DNA from: an uncultured Bacteroidales bacterium
Lineage (GTDB): Bacteria; Bacteroidota; Bacteroidia; Bacteroidales; WCHB1-69
Reading direction: 5' to 3'
Assembly: GCA_946413585.1 (NCBI GenBank)
Contig: CAMKLG010000004.1
Coordinates: 1 to 64,000, forward strand
Length of the DNA: 64,000 bases
In this document: in pieces, positions 52,901 to 61,500 of the stretch
How the letters are laid out: each line of letters begins with the position of its first letter
How positions within the stretch are numbered: position 1 is the first letter of the stretch
Notes under the pieces: generated by a model
Told to the model about the DNA's origin: nothing
The model's database searches: none
The model's input: only the letters and a program-made list of their open reading frames with translations
Made by a program: the position numbers and the translations under genes

Positions 52901-53826
52901 TGTTTATTGTTTCCTTATTGAAATATCTATACTATTCAAGGAAATGTAAAAATAAAGATTTCTTTGAATATGAAGAACTGGTGAAAAATGATTTCACCCC
53001 ACCAAAATATTTTCATAGTGTTTGTTTGTATGGAAATCACAAAGCCGTTGCAAATTTGAGACATAAACGATTTAACTTTTTCTCTGAATATCTTGAACAT
53101 GGGGTTTGTTTTATTAAAACCCCAGATTCTTCTCACTTAATGGGATACGTGGATCGTCCATTTATTTCAAAGGTTTACACATTCGGCCCTGTCAGAAATA
53201 AGTATATCACTCAGTATCTTGAGAAAAAAAATCTAAAAAAGGAAGTTGTAGAAGTCGGTCCATATATTCTTGGAGCAAAGAATTTCTATGATGACGATAC
53301 TTTGCGAAATTTAAAAAAGACAATCGGCAAAATGTTGTTGGTTTACCCACAACATTCGATTGAAAACATTCAAGTGGAATATGAAATAGATGATTTGATA
53401 GAATATATTAAATCAAAATCTTTTTATTTCGACTCTGTTTTTGTTTGTCTTTATTGGAAAGATATCCTACTCCACCCTAATTATGTGGAAAGATACAAGA
53501 AAGAGGGTTTTGTTGTTGTTTCCAACGGCCATCGCAGCGACCCATTGTTTTTGTCAAGACAAAAGGATTTGATCATGTTGTCAGATATGATGATGACCAA
53601 TGGATTAGGAACGCATATTGGCTATTCAATATGCCTAAATAAACCTGTTTATTATCATAAGCAAAACATTTTGATTAATAAAAAGCCACAGTCAGAGTCA
53701 CAGTACTCAGTATCAGATATTGAATCTGAATTTGCTGAAGCATTTCGTGAATTCTCTTCTATAATAACTGAGAGACAAGTGGATCTCGTCAAACAGTATT
53801 GGGGCGAATGGGAGATGGTAGAATAA
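52894..53826 (+). CDS. Uncharacterised polysaccharide-locus protein, putative glycosyltransferase
   Basis: A 310-residue protein, markedly AT-rich in codon use compared with flanking genes. No classical nucleotide-sugar motif is visible. The pattern LLVYPQHS, then VFVCLYWKDI, VVSNGHRSDPLF and NGLGTHIGYSICLNKPVYY is suggestive of a GT-B-fold transferase of the kind found in capsule and O-antigen loci, where a conserved C-terminal segment before a phosphate-binding turn is common. The assignment is by context and shape only. It follows the pse operon on the same strand and may use its product. Confidence 0.5.
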   Translation: MSLFIVSLLKYLYYSRKCKNKDFFEYEELVKNDFTPPKYFHSVCLYGNHKAVANLRHKRFNFFSEYLEHGVCFIKTPDSSHLMGYVDRPFISKVYTFGPVRNKYITQYLEKKNLKKEVVEVGPYILGAKNFYDDDTLRNLKKTIGKMLLVYPQHSIENIQVEYEIDDLIEYIKSKSFYFDSVFVCLYWKDILLHPNYVERYKKEGFVVVSNGHRSDPLFLSRQKDLIMLSDMMMTNGLGTHIGYSICLNKPVYYHKQNILINKKPQSESQYSVSDIESEFAEAFREFSSIITERQVDLVKQYWGEWEMVE

Positions 53827-53939
53827 ATCAGCAATAGATACAATGTTTATTATAGGCCATCCTTGTCAAGAATTGATTATAACATTTATTTGAATATGGA
53901 AATAATGAATGCTCCCAAAACTTATTCAGAAGCTTTTAT

Positions 53940-54521
53940 TTGAAATCGATTCGCGAAAGACTTACTAATAAAGACTTCAGCATCATAGCCAGCAATTGCA
54001 ATGGAGCCTGCATTTTGCATGACTTGGGCATGAGATTCAACAGCCCTTTTGTCAATCTTTGGATGAGACCGAAAGATTTCATCAAGTTTCTGAAGAACAC
54101 TCAACATTATATGTCTCGCGAACTCTCTTTCACCAAAGAAGAAGGCATTGATTACCCTGTCGGATTACTTGATGATTTGCGTATCTATTTCGAACACTAT
54201 AAATCCGAACAAGAAGCAAAAACAAAATGGGAAGACAGAAGCAAGAGAATTAACTGGTCAAATCTTTTTATTATGTTCACAGACCGGGATGGTTGTACAG
54301 AATCTGATCTGAAAGAATTTGATCAGTTGCCGTATCAAAACAAGGTGGTTTTTGTAAACAAACAACATCCTGAGATTCAATCTGCATTCTGCATCAAAGG
54401 TTTCGAAGACAAAGAGTCTGTTGGAATCTGCTCCCGATACAAGAGCATCGGCTCCTTGAAAAAATACTATGATGGTTTTGACTATGTGGAGTGGTTCAAT
54501 ACGGGTAAGATAGTTTTGTAA
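53940..54521 (+). CDS. DUF1919 family protein
   Basis: A 193-residue protein of the DUF1919 family, often found in exopolysaccharide clusters and sometimes noted as an acyl/sugar transfer protein of unknown role. Family marks are DFSIIASNCNGACILHDLGMRFNSP, KDFIKFLKN, YPVGLLDDLRIYFEHY and FMFTDRDG-like LFIMFTDRDGCTE. The only in-frame start upstream is TTG at 53940. An ATG frame starting at 53896 stops (TGA 53941-53943) across this TTG, so a small indel near the start is possible. It lies in AT-rich DNA with the previous gene. Confidence 0.75.
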   Translation: MKSIRERLTNKDFSIIASNCNGACILHDLGMRFNSPFVNLWMRPKDFIKFLKNTQHYMSRELSFTKEEGIDYPVGLLDDLRIYFEHYKSEQEAKTKWEDRSKRINWSNLFIMFTDRDGCTESDLKEFDQLPYQNKVVFVNKQHPEIQSAFCIKGFEDKESVGICSRYKSIGSLKKYYDGFDYVEWFNTGKIVL

Positions 54522-54548
54522 GAGTACGTGAAGACAGGAAATAACTGG

Positions 54549-54653
54549 TTATCTCCCCAGTAACCCCTTCGTCACATTCCATCTGAACTGAATCAGCTTC
54601 CAACCTCTCTTGGGATGGCCCGTCAGCGTGTGACTATTGCACAGCACGATGGA
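54549..54653 (-). pseudogene. Duplicated 3' end of the GT2 gene
   Basis: A minus-strand stretch of about 105 bp encodes the last ~34 residues and stop of the GT2 protein encoded at 56369-57271 (LTGHPKRGWKLIQFRWNVT then KGLLGR against RGLLGR). Only scattered base differences separate the two copies. There is no upstream part. The copy and the true gene end flank the first hip module as direct repeats. Confidence 0.85.
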
Positions 54654-54658
54654 ATAAA

Positions 54659-54739
54659 AAGTACAATATTTTATACTTTATTGACGACATATATCAAAAA
54701 AAATGTATTTTTGCCTCAGAAGTACAATAAAATATACTT
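54659..54739 (+). promoter_or_regulatory. hip module 1 promoter with two operators
   Basis: Two copies of the palindrome AAGTA-N10-TACTT lie at 54659-54678 and 54720-54739, 61 bp apart, on either side of the -7 box TATTTTTG (54706-54713). The second lies just before the hipB start at 54751. This is a typical antitoxin autorepression layout. Confidence 0.8.
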
Positions 54740-54750
54740 ATTTCAGAATA

Positions 54751-54978
54751 ATGGTTATTGCAGATATCATTAAGAAGAGGAGAGCACGACTAGGACTGTC
54801 GCAACAAGACCTGGCAGAATTTGCCGAGGTGGGCATTGCCACAGTCAAGGACATTGAGCGCGGAAAAGGGAACCCTTCGCTGCATACGCTGCAGAAAATT
54901 ATGACGGTTTTGGGCTTGGAGATGATTATCCAAGCTAAAAAGACGGGATATTTGAACGATATTTTTGATGCGAAATGA
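54751..54978 (+). CDS. hipB: HipB-like antitoxin (Xre family), module 1
   Basis: A 75-residue DNA-binding protein. The helix-turn-helix reads RRARLGLSQQDLAEFAEVGIATVKDIERG and is followed by LHTLQKIMTVLGLEM. The start at 54751 (MVIADI) follows the second operator; the longer frame would begin inside the promoter. Its stop overlaps the hipS start (ATGA). It should repress its own promoter via the two palindromes. Confidence 0.9.
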   Translation: MVIADIIKKRRARLGLSQQDLAEFAEVGIATVKDIERGKGNPSLHTLQKIMTVLGLEMIIQAKKTGYLNDIFDAK

Positions 54979-55298
54979 GAACTGTAGATGTATATTTGGA
55001 CAACCGACTCGCAGGCCAGCTGACAGAACGGAATCGGGACGATTACGAATTCGTCTATAATGCCCAGTACTTGACCGATCCAAAAACACCTGCCATTGCT
55101 TTGTCTCTGCCCAAAAGGGAGGAGCCTTACCGCTCAAACCGTATCTTCCCATTTTTCACCAACCTGCTGCCCGAAGGCTCCAATCGTAGGGCTATGTGTG
55201 CAAACTTCAAAGTGGACGACAATGACTTTTTCGGGATGTTGGAGATGATTTGCGGAATGGACTGTATCGGCAATGTGACATTGAGAAAGGAGGAATAA
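54975..55298 (+). CDS. hipS: HipS-like small HipA N-terminal domain protein, module 1
   Basis: A 107-residue protein corresponding to the N-terminal subdomain of HipA (Couple_hipA): MRTVDVYLDNRLAGQLTE, AIALSLPKREEPY, the PFFTNLLPEGSNR block and MICGMDCIGNVTL. In the three-gene HipBST systems the small HipS-type protein, rather than HipB, neutralises the kinase. It overlaps hipB and its stop overlaps the next start (TAATG), where an unusually strong AAAGGAGG site lies 6 bases upstream. Confidence 0.88.
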   Translation: MRTVDVYLDNRLAGQLTERNRDDYEFVYNAQYLTDPKTPAIALSLPKREEPYRSNRIFPFFTNLLPEGSNRRAMCANFKVDDNDFFGMLEMICGMDCIGNVTLRKEE

Positions 55299-56292
55299 TG
55301 AAAACTATTAGCGTTTGTCCAGCTACTTTGCAACCCGGGTACGATACCTATTCGCCGATGGCACTGAAGTTGCTTTTTGGCGGCGAAAAGGTATCTCCTT
55401 TCTTGGATTTTGACTTTGATGGCATTAATGCCAGCTCTAATTTGCAAGAGAACCAGAATAATCTTTCAATCTCTGGTGCGCAAGAGAAATATTCGGCCGT
55501 GGTAGAGCGTGGTCATATCCGTCTGTCGAATCCTGGTGAACAAGGGACTTTTATCCTGAAACCAGCTCCGCTGATCAATATCCAAACCCGCAAACAGATT
55601 CCTGCCAACGAACATCTTACCATGCAAATAGCCTCACAAGTTTATGATATTGAGACAGCATCGAATGCGTTGTGTTTCAGCGCGAAAGGTCAACCTGTGT
55701 ATATCACCCGAAGGTTTGATGTAAAGTCCGACTTGACGAAGTATTCGATAGAAGATTTTGCATCGGTGCTTGGCAAAACCGAGCAGGATGCCGGCAGCAA
55801 TTTCAAATATGATGGCCATTATGCCATGATAGCTGATGCTATTCGGATGGTTGTCCCAGCATGGATGGTGGAAACGGAACGGTTCTTCAAACTCGTTTTA
55901 TTCAACTACCTATACGCAAACGAGGATGCACATCTGAAAAATTTCTCGCTCATCAATCGCAATGGAGAGTATGCGCTTGCGCCAGCTTACGACCTGCTGA
56001 ACACCGCCTTCATCTTGAAAGCGATGGTTTAGGATTGAAAGGTGGGCTTTCCCCCGATATAGAACCGAGCGATGTTCTGCTTCGAACAGGACATTTGTGT
56101 CGGACTGATTTCGAGCGGTTTGGGCGGCGCATTGGTCTGCCTGCCAAGAGAGTCGGGCGAGTCTTGGATCTTTTTATGAGGTTTCCACCAAAGGTCCCCG
56201 ACCTGATTGCCCGTAGTTTTCTCAATGACAAGATGAAACGCGCATATTGGCGTATTATCAACCAACGATGCCAGAGGTTTGTTCGGAGGTAA
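55298..56292 (+). pseudogene. hipT: HipT-like kinase, module 1, broken by a frameshift
   Basis: The first part (55298-56032) encodes a HipA-type Ser/Thr kinase with the Gly-rich loop SISGAQEKYSAVV, the catalytic loop NEDAHLKNFSLI and the metal site LAPAYDLLNTA. Just after it the frame ends at TAG 56030-56032. Reading one base out, from 56011 on, gives the missing C-terminus (HLESDGLGLKGGLSPD to RCQRFVRR at 56292), which lines up with the intact module 2. Loss of one base near 56009-56010 explains this. The kinase therefore lacks its C-terminal helices and is probably inactive; a sequencing error or translational slippage cannot be excluded. Confidence 0.8.
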
Positions 56293-56368
56293 TCAGTCGA
56301 AAAACGAATTGTCCAATGTTGAGATGATTTCAACCTAACGTTGGCTTTGGACTAAAGTGGTTAAGCGA

Positions 56369-57271
56369 CTATCTCCCCAACAACCCCCTCGTCACATTCC
56401 ATCTGAACTGAATCAGTTTCCAACCTCTCTTGGGATGGCCCGTCAGCGTGTGACCTACGCACAAAACGATGGAAGCGGCCCACTTGATGCCTTCCGAAAT
56501 CAACCGCTTCGTGTACTTCCACTTCCCAATCGCCAACGTCCGCATCCGTTCGCTTTTTCCGATGGAATAGGTCAGGCGGTCGAAATAGTCCTTGCTGAGC
56601 TTTTTCTCCGGAATCAGATGGTATAAAATGGCGTCAGGAAGGTAGTAGAACCGCATTCCCAAGGTGGTCATCTTGTCGAAGATGTCCTTTTCTTCGGCGC
56701 CGACCAAACTGTCGCCTTTACGTCCAAGTTCCACATTAAACAAACCGATTTTTTCGAACACGTATGCGCGATATGCGGCGTTCCCTCCTCCAGGATAGTC
56801 GTTTTTAGGGAACTCTTTCTCTTTGTTTCCAAGATATTTATACCCCGTGATCAGTGCTTTGGTGAAATGCGACATCCAATCGGGCTCATTCGTTTCATAT
56901 TTCGGGATAATCGGACCACCTGCGGCCTCAATCTCAGGCATCTTGTCGAAGAAGTTGGCATACGTTTCCAAATACTCTTTGTTGACTAATGCATCGTCGT
57001 CCACATATACCAAAATATCGCCTGCACTCTCTTTGATGCCTCGGTTCCGGGCATGTGAAAGACCTTGGTTGGTTTCTATGAAATAGTGAAAAACCACATC
57101 AGGAAAGTCCTTCACAAAGCGGTCGCATTCGCTACGGGTATTGTCGGTGCAGTTATTGTCCACCAGCACGATTTCATAGCGGTCGTGCGGTAAGGTGTTC
57201 TCTGCCAGACTCTTCAGTACATTGTAGATGTACTTGTCGCGGTTGTAGGTGCAAATGATGACGGATAGCAT
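56369..57271 (-). CDS. GT2 glycosyltransferase
   Basis: A 300-residue GT-A family-2 transferase, opening LSVIICTYNRDKYIYNVL, with the metal-binding VYVDDDALV and NPGG-like pocket in YPGGGNAAYRAYVFEKIG, and the base-region GAEEKDIFDKM. It is soluble apart from a hydrophobic patch near residue 265, and the C-terminal end is the part duplicated at 54549. It adds a sugar to a surface glycan. It shares a 12-bp gap with the YfhO-family gene upstream and is probably in one operon with it. Confidence 0.93.
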   Translation of the reverse strand: MLSVIICTYNRDKYIYNVLKSLAENTLPHDRYEIVLVDNNCTDNTRSECDRFVKDFPDVVFHYFIETNQGLSHARNRGIKESAGDILVYVDDDALVNKEYLETYANFFDKMPEIEAAGGPIIPKYETNEPDWMSHFTKALITGYKYLGNKEKEFPKNDYPGGGNAAYRAYVFEKIGLFNVELGRKGDSLVGAEEKDIFDKMTTLGMRFYYLPDAILYHLIPEKKLSKDYFDRLTYSIGKSERMRTLAIGKWKYTKRLISEGIKWAASIVLCVGHTLTGHPKRGWKLIQFRWNVTRGLLGR

Positions 57272-57283
57272 GACTCAACACAT

Positions 57284-59776
57284 TTATTTACCGGAAATCT
57301 CTTTAGTAACCCCTTTTTTCTCTTTTCGATAATACACCACCAAACTTCCCGCCACTACCAGAACAAACAATATGGAAACAATCAAAGAAATCTTGTCCAA
57401 CTTGTGGAAAAGCGGAGCCTCATTTCTGAATTCGATTTTGTGCTCGCCTGCAGGAACTACCATAGCGCGGAGGATGTAGTTCACACGGAAATAATCTGCA
57501 GGTTTGCCATCAATGTAGGCGCGCCAGTCGGGGGCATAATAAACTTCGGAAAAGACGGCCAGTTGATCTTTGCTGGTTTTGGTTTTATACACCACATAGT
57601 CGGGATTGTAGGGCTTTTGGTGATCCATTACTATCACAGAGTTGCTGTCGCGCTCCAAGTTCTTGCCCTGCACCATATCAGCAAAGCGTTTGTCAATGAT
57701 AGCGGTGTCGGCCGGATTGAAGTCGTTCAATGCCAAGATTTCCGCATTGGGGTCTTCTACCAACTGATATGCATCCACAAACCAGGCATTTCCCAAGGCT
57801 TCGGGATTGCGCTGCACCAGCGGCTGACCATCCTGTCCAGGTACCACCACATAACGGGCGTTCAGCATGTTCAATACGTCGGTGTTGATGTGGCGGGAGA
57901 GGTAGAAGTCGATCAAATCCTGATATCGACGCAGTTTGGCTGCATGGTAACCGCCTATTTGGTGATGGAAAGCGGAAGGATAAGAGTCGTTGAAAGTATT
58001 CACAGAAAGGTCGAATACACGGTAGTCTTCATCGTTGAACTGAGCTGCATATTGATCCAGTATTTGGTCGGTCTGCGAGGGTTTCAGCTTGATGCGTTTT
58101 TCGCTGATGAAGTTGGAATCGTTGAGGTAACGACGATCCACACCCCACAGGTCGAACAATACCAAGCAGGCCAAAACACCGATGATGATGCCGGACTGTT
58201 TGATTTTCTCGTTAATATAAAGCCACAGGAAAACGGCGGAAATCAGAATCAGAACGAGTGAGCGCCAAGAGTCGGACATAAAGAGCGCCTTACGGTCTTT
58301 CACCAGCACGTCTTTGATCATGTCCCACTGGGTACCATATTGCGCAGCCATTTGGGCATCGCTGGCGCCCGAGAAGGAAAAACTTCCGGAGAGAACCATC
58401 ATCAAAAGAATGAAACCAGCTGTAATACCTGTGGAGATGTAAAGTCCGAGGTTGAGTTTCTTCTTGTCAATCGGATTGTCTTTGTCGAAAATAGCTTTGA
58501 GCGCCAGCACCGCCATGACAACCATGGTTACATTGGCCATGACCAAACTCATGGAAGGGGTGCGGAATTTGTTGTAAAGCGGCAGATGATAGAACAGGAA
58601 GCTGTTGAAGTCCATGAAGTTCTTTCCCCACGACATCAGAATGGCAAGGACAGTGGCCAAAAGGATCCACCAGCGTTCGGGCCCTTTCACCACAAACAAG
58701 CCCAAAACAAACAGGAAGATGATGATGGCACCGAAATAGACAGGGCCGGAAGTGAAGGGTTGGTCGCCCCAATAGAGCGGAGCCTGTTTCTGGCGGAAGT
58801 TTTTGTAAAATTCGGAGTCCGTGCCGACGGTTTCGCCGGAGCCGCCGCCATACGCGCCGGGGACGAGCAAGGTGTAAGTCTCACCCTTTCCATAACTCCA
58901 ACTGTAAGCGTAATCAATGTCCAGACCGTTGAAAGCGGTGATGGATTTGGCTTCTCCGTCTTTGTACAGGTCCTCGGGCGTGACCGAGATTTCGGAACCT
59001 CCACGCATGGTAAATTTCACATACTCTTGGTTGATGAACAAAAGACGGGCGTTGGTGCCGATAGCAAAACCAATGCCGATGAACATCACTCCTACACCTA
59101 ACAGCAATGATTTGAACTCCTTATCCTTGATGGCGTAAACCAAATAGACAAGACCTAAAATAAGCCCCACCAACATGGTGTAATAGGTGATTTGAATGTG
59201 ATTACAGGCAATTTGGATCCCTAAAGCTATAGCGAAAAGAATACCGCCCCATAAATACTTCTTTCTTTGCAATATTAGCAACATTCCACCAATGATAGGT
59301 GCCATCATAGACATGGCATACGCCTTGGTAATATGTCCTGCTTCAATAATGATGATGTTGTAACTTCCTAATCCGAATGCCAAAGCACCTAATAAGCTTA
59401 GCCATGGAGAGAGTCCTATTGCGAGTAAAGCGACGTAAAAACCAATCAAATAAAAAAAGACAATACCAATGTTACCACCATAACCTAAGTAATTCAAATT
59501 GAAAACATTATATATTTTTGCAAAAATAGATTTTGAAGGTGGGTTCGTCACTTGATATGATGGCATTCCACTGAACATTGAACTAGTCCAAAAAGTGTAT
59601 TCTCCAGTTTTATCATGGAAGTCCGTCTGTTCTTTGGCCATGGCTTTCCACTTCTGGGTATCTCCTTGCTGGATGACTTTACCATCAAAAACGGGCGACA
59701 TATAGACAGCCGCCAAAATGAAGAAGAACAGAATAATGCCGCAATGGGTCAATGTTTTCTTAAGAATCGGTTTCAT
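57284..59776 (-). CDS. YfhO-family membrane protein
   Basis: An 830-residue membrane protein with about twelve hydrophobic segments in the first 560 residues and a large extracytoplasmic domain before a final membrane segment and basic tail. The opening (IILFFFILAAVYMSPVFDGKVIQQGDT, then FTFWTSSMFSGMPSYQ-like YTFWTSSMFSGMPSYQ) and the late YYAPDWRAYIDGKPADYFRVN are hallmarks of YfhO/Bacterial membrane protein YfhO, a GT-C-like family linked to glycosylation of lipids or teichoic acids. It is driven from the box at 59811. Confidence 0.92.
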   Translation of the reverse strand: MKPILKKTLTHCGIILFFFILAAVYMSPVFDGKVIQQGDTQKWKAMAKEQTDFHDKTGEYTFWTSSMFSGMPSYQVTNPPSKSIFAKIYNVFNLNYLGYGGNIGIVFFYLIGFYVALLAIGLSPWLSLLGALAFGLGSYNIIIIEAGHITKAYAMSMMAPIIGGMLLILQRKKYLWGGILFAIALGIQIACNHIQITYYTMLVGLILGLVYLVYAIKDKEFKSLLLGVGVMFIGIGFAIGTNARLLFINQEYVKFTMRGGSEISVTPEDLYKDGEAKSITAFNGLDIDYAYSWSYGKGETYTLLVPGAYGGGSGETVGTDSEFYKNFRQKQAPLYWGDQPFTSGPVYFGAIIIFLFVLGLFVVKGPERWWILLATVLAILMSWGKNFMDFNSFLFYHLPLYNKFRTPSMSLVMANVTMVVMAVLALKAIFDKDNPIDKKKLNLGLYISTGITAGFILLMMVLSGSFSFSGASDAQMAAQYGTQWDMIKDVLVKDRKALFMSDSWRSLVLILISAVFLWLYINEKIKQSGIIIGVLACLVLFDLWGVDRRYLNDSNFISEKRIKLKPSQTDQILDQYAAQFNDEDYRVFDLSVNTFNDSYPSAFHHQIGGYHAAKLRRYQDLIDFYLSRHINTDVLNMLNARYVVVPGQDGQPLVQRNPEALGNAWFVDAYQLVEDPNAEILALNDFNPADTAIIDKRFADMVQGKNLERDSNSVIVMDHQKPYNPDYVVYKTKTSKDQLAVFSEVYYAPDWRAYIDGKPADYFRVNYILRAMVVPAGEHKIEFRNEAPLFHKLDKISLIVSILFVLVVAGSLVVYYRKEKKGVTKEISGK

Positions 59777-59810
59777 ATCGTATGTTTTTTTATTTCAAAA
59801 TAAGAAGCGG

Positions 59811-59953
59811 CAAAAGTACGAAAAATAACGGGAAATAAAATATTTTTCTTATTTTTGCACCCGAAAAGGTATAAAAACAGATATATGACTGGAATTATAC
59901 GCTTTCGGGTATAATTTGCGGGAAAACACTGTTTTTATACCCGAAAGCGTATA
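59811..59953. promoter_or_regulatory. yfhO promoter and hip module 2 operator array
   Basis: On minus, TACTTTTG (59811-59818) serves the YfhO gene. On plus, TATTTTTG (59850-59857) serves hip module 2. Three HipB-type sites follow at exact 40-bp intervals: a degenerate one at 59856-59873 (TGCAC-N8-GTATA), and two perfect ones, TATAC-N8-GTATA at 59896-59913 and 59936-59953. The last two form a 21-bp perfect inverted pair. E. coli HipB binds TATCC-N8-GGATA, so spacing and symmetry agree. Confidence 0.85.
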
Positions 59954-59956
59954 ATT

Positions 59957-60172
59957 ATGAACGAAACGAAATTATCGAGATTTGTGAAAGAACAACGAAA
60001 GTTGTATCATCTGACACAAGTGGATCTGTCGGAGAAATCCGGAGTTGGACTCCGCTTTGTCCGTGATTTAGAACAAGGTAAACCCACATTACGAATAGAT
60101 AAAGTGAACCAAGTGTTGGAACTGTTCGGGGCGGAACTGAGTCCTGTGAAAAAAGAAAGGAGTGAAGTATGA
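59957..60172 (+). CDS. hipB: HipB-like antitoxin (y4mF-type Xre), module 2
   Basis: A 71-residue helix-turn-helix protein (VKEQRKLYHLTQVDLSEKSG, then RFVRDLEQGKPTLRIDKVNQVLELFG), which is the y4mF/HipB pattern. The ATG lies 3 bp after the last operator. The stop overlaps the hipS start (ATGA). Little similarity to the module 1 HipB outside the family motif, so the two modules are not a recent duplication. Confidence 0.92.
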   Translation: MNETKLSRFVKEQRKLYHLTQVDLSEKSGVGLRFVRDLEQGKPTLRIDKVNQVLELFGAELSPVKKERSEV

Positions 60173-60498
60173 AACAGGCGAAAGTCTATTTTCAGGACAC
60201 ACTGGCAGGAATCCTCACAGAGGACGAAAACGGATACACGTTTGTCTATTCGGAAACGTATATTGCGGATAACGGTATGCCCATTAGTTTGACAATGCCG
60301 TTGCAAGCTAAGCCCTTTACAAGCGATAATATGTTCCCTTATTTCGACGGCCTCATTCCTGAAGGCTGGTTACTAAACATCGCCCAAGCCAACTGGAAAA
60401 TCAATCCGCGAGACAGAATGTCTCTGTTGCTGGCTTGTTGCAAAGATTGCATCGGCGCAGTGAGCATTGTGGATATTTCAGACCAACAAAATGATTAG
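60169..60498 (+). CDS. hipS: HipS-like small HipA N-terminal domain protein, module 2
   Basis: A 109-residue HipA N-subdomain protein: AKVYFQDTLAGILTE, FVYSETYIADNGMPISLTMP, the FPYFDGLIPEGWLLNIA block and CCKDCIGAVSIV. Same size and place as in module 1. It is the likely direct antitoxin or regulator of the following kinase. It lies 3 bp before the kinase start. Confidence 0.9.
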   Translation: MKQAKVYFQDTLAGILTEDENGYTFVYSETYIADNGMPISLTMPLQAKPFTSDNMFPYFDGLIPEGWLLNIAQANWKINPRDRMSLLLACCKDCIGAVSIVDISDQQND

Positions 60499-60501
60499 TG
60501 T

Positions 60502-61443
60502 ATGGCAAAATGTTTGTATTGCTATAAAGAATTAGAAAAGGGGATGGTGGATTACCATCCTCTGTGTGCTAAAAAGATATTCGGGAAGTCCACAACGCCG
60601 ATATTTCCATATAAACATGCAGAAATCAAGGAGTTAGCAAAAGAAGTCTTACGTTCTCAAACTGCAGTAACTGGCGTACAAGCAAAGCTATCTATGGATA
60701 TTGAGCACCTGCAGAATGAGTCTCGATTTACCATAGTCGGATTATGGGGACGATTCATTCTGAAACCCCAAACCGAGCTCTATCCCAATTTGCCAGAATT
60801 GGAAGATTTAACGATGCATTTGGCCGAAATCGCTAAAATCCAGGTTGTTCCGCACACGCTCGTACGTTTTGCCGATGGCCAATTGTGTTACTTGACACGC
60901 AGAATGGATCGAACAGCGAAGGGCGAAAAGATTCCGATGGAGGATATGTGCCAACTCTCTGAAAAGCTGACAGAAAACAAATATCGAGGATCATACGAAC
61001 AAATTGCAAAACTCATCATGCGATATTCCGCTGCCCCTAAACTGGATTTGGCGCGTTTTTGGGAGATTGTGTTATTTTCTTGGATCACAGGCAATAGCGA
61101 TATGCATCTGAAGAACTTTTCGCTCTATACTCCTAATCAAGGCAATCCTCAACTTGCTCCTGCATACGATTTACTAAACACGCTGTTAGTAATGCCTTCT
61201 GATACTGAGGAACTGGCTCTGACATTGAATGCTAAAAAGAAAAAGATCACGCTTCAGGATTTCCAAAAAGCAGTAGCTAACAGCGGTTTGGAAGAAAAAG
61301 TGTTCCAGAATGTATTGAGGAAGTATCATGCTGTCAAAAACGATTGGTATGCTTTCATTGAACAATCTTTTCTTCCACAAGAAATGAAAACAGCATACAT
61401 TCAGATGATTGCGAATCGGATGAACAGATTGCTCAATGAGTAA
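60502..61443 (+). CDS. hipT: HipT-like Ser/Thr kinase toxin, module 2
   Basis: An intact 313-residue HipA-family kinase. An N-terminal zinc-finger-like CLYCYKELEKGMVDYHPLC is followed by the Gly-rich loop TGVQAKLSM (about residues 57-65), the catalytic loop GNSDMHLKNFSL (about 198-209) and the metal site APAYDLLNT. Related toxins phosphorylate aminoacyl-tRNA synthetases and stop growth; HipT of E. coli acts on TrpRS. The target here is unknown. Its C-terminal half is the reference that shows module 1 to be frameshifted. Confidence 0.93.
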   Translation: MAKCLYCYKELEKGMVDYHPLCAKKIFGKSTTPIFPYKHAEIKELAKEVLRSQTAVTGVQAKLSMDIEHLQNESRFTIVGLWGRFILKPQTELYPNLPELEDLTMHLAEIAKIQVVPHTLVRFADGQLCYLTRRMDRTAKGEKIPMEDMCQLSEKLTENKYRGSYEQIAKLIMRYSAAPKLDLARFWEIVLFSWITGNSDMHLKNFSLYTPNQGNPQLAPAYDLLNTLLVMPSDTEELALTLNAKKKKITLQDFQKAVANSGLEEKVFQNVLRKYHAVKNDWYAFIEQSFLPQEMKTAYIQMIANRMNRLLNE

Positions 61444-61473
61444 TTGCATGTACGAAAGTAACCGAATTTTCAC

Positions 61474-61481
61474 TATCTTTG
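61474..61481 (+). promoter_or_regulatory. -7 box of the GT4/gmhA unit
   Basis: TATCTTTG followed by CCGC, 19 bases before the ATG at 61501. Confidence 0.7.
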
Positions 61482-61500
61482 CCGCTCAAAATCATACCCT

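Noticed and set aside
54549..56470. Insertion sequence bounded by 105-bp direct repeats
   Set aside because: No transposase or terminal inverted repeat lies within, and the repeats are copies of a gene end. It was kept as a duplicated tail instead.
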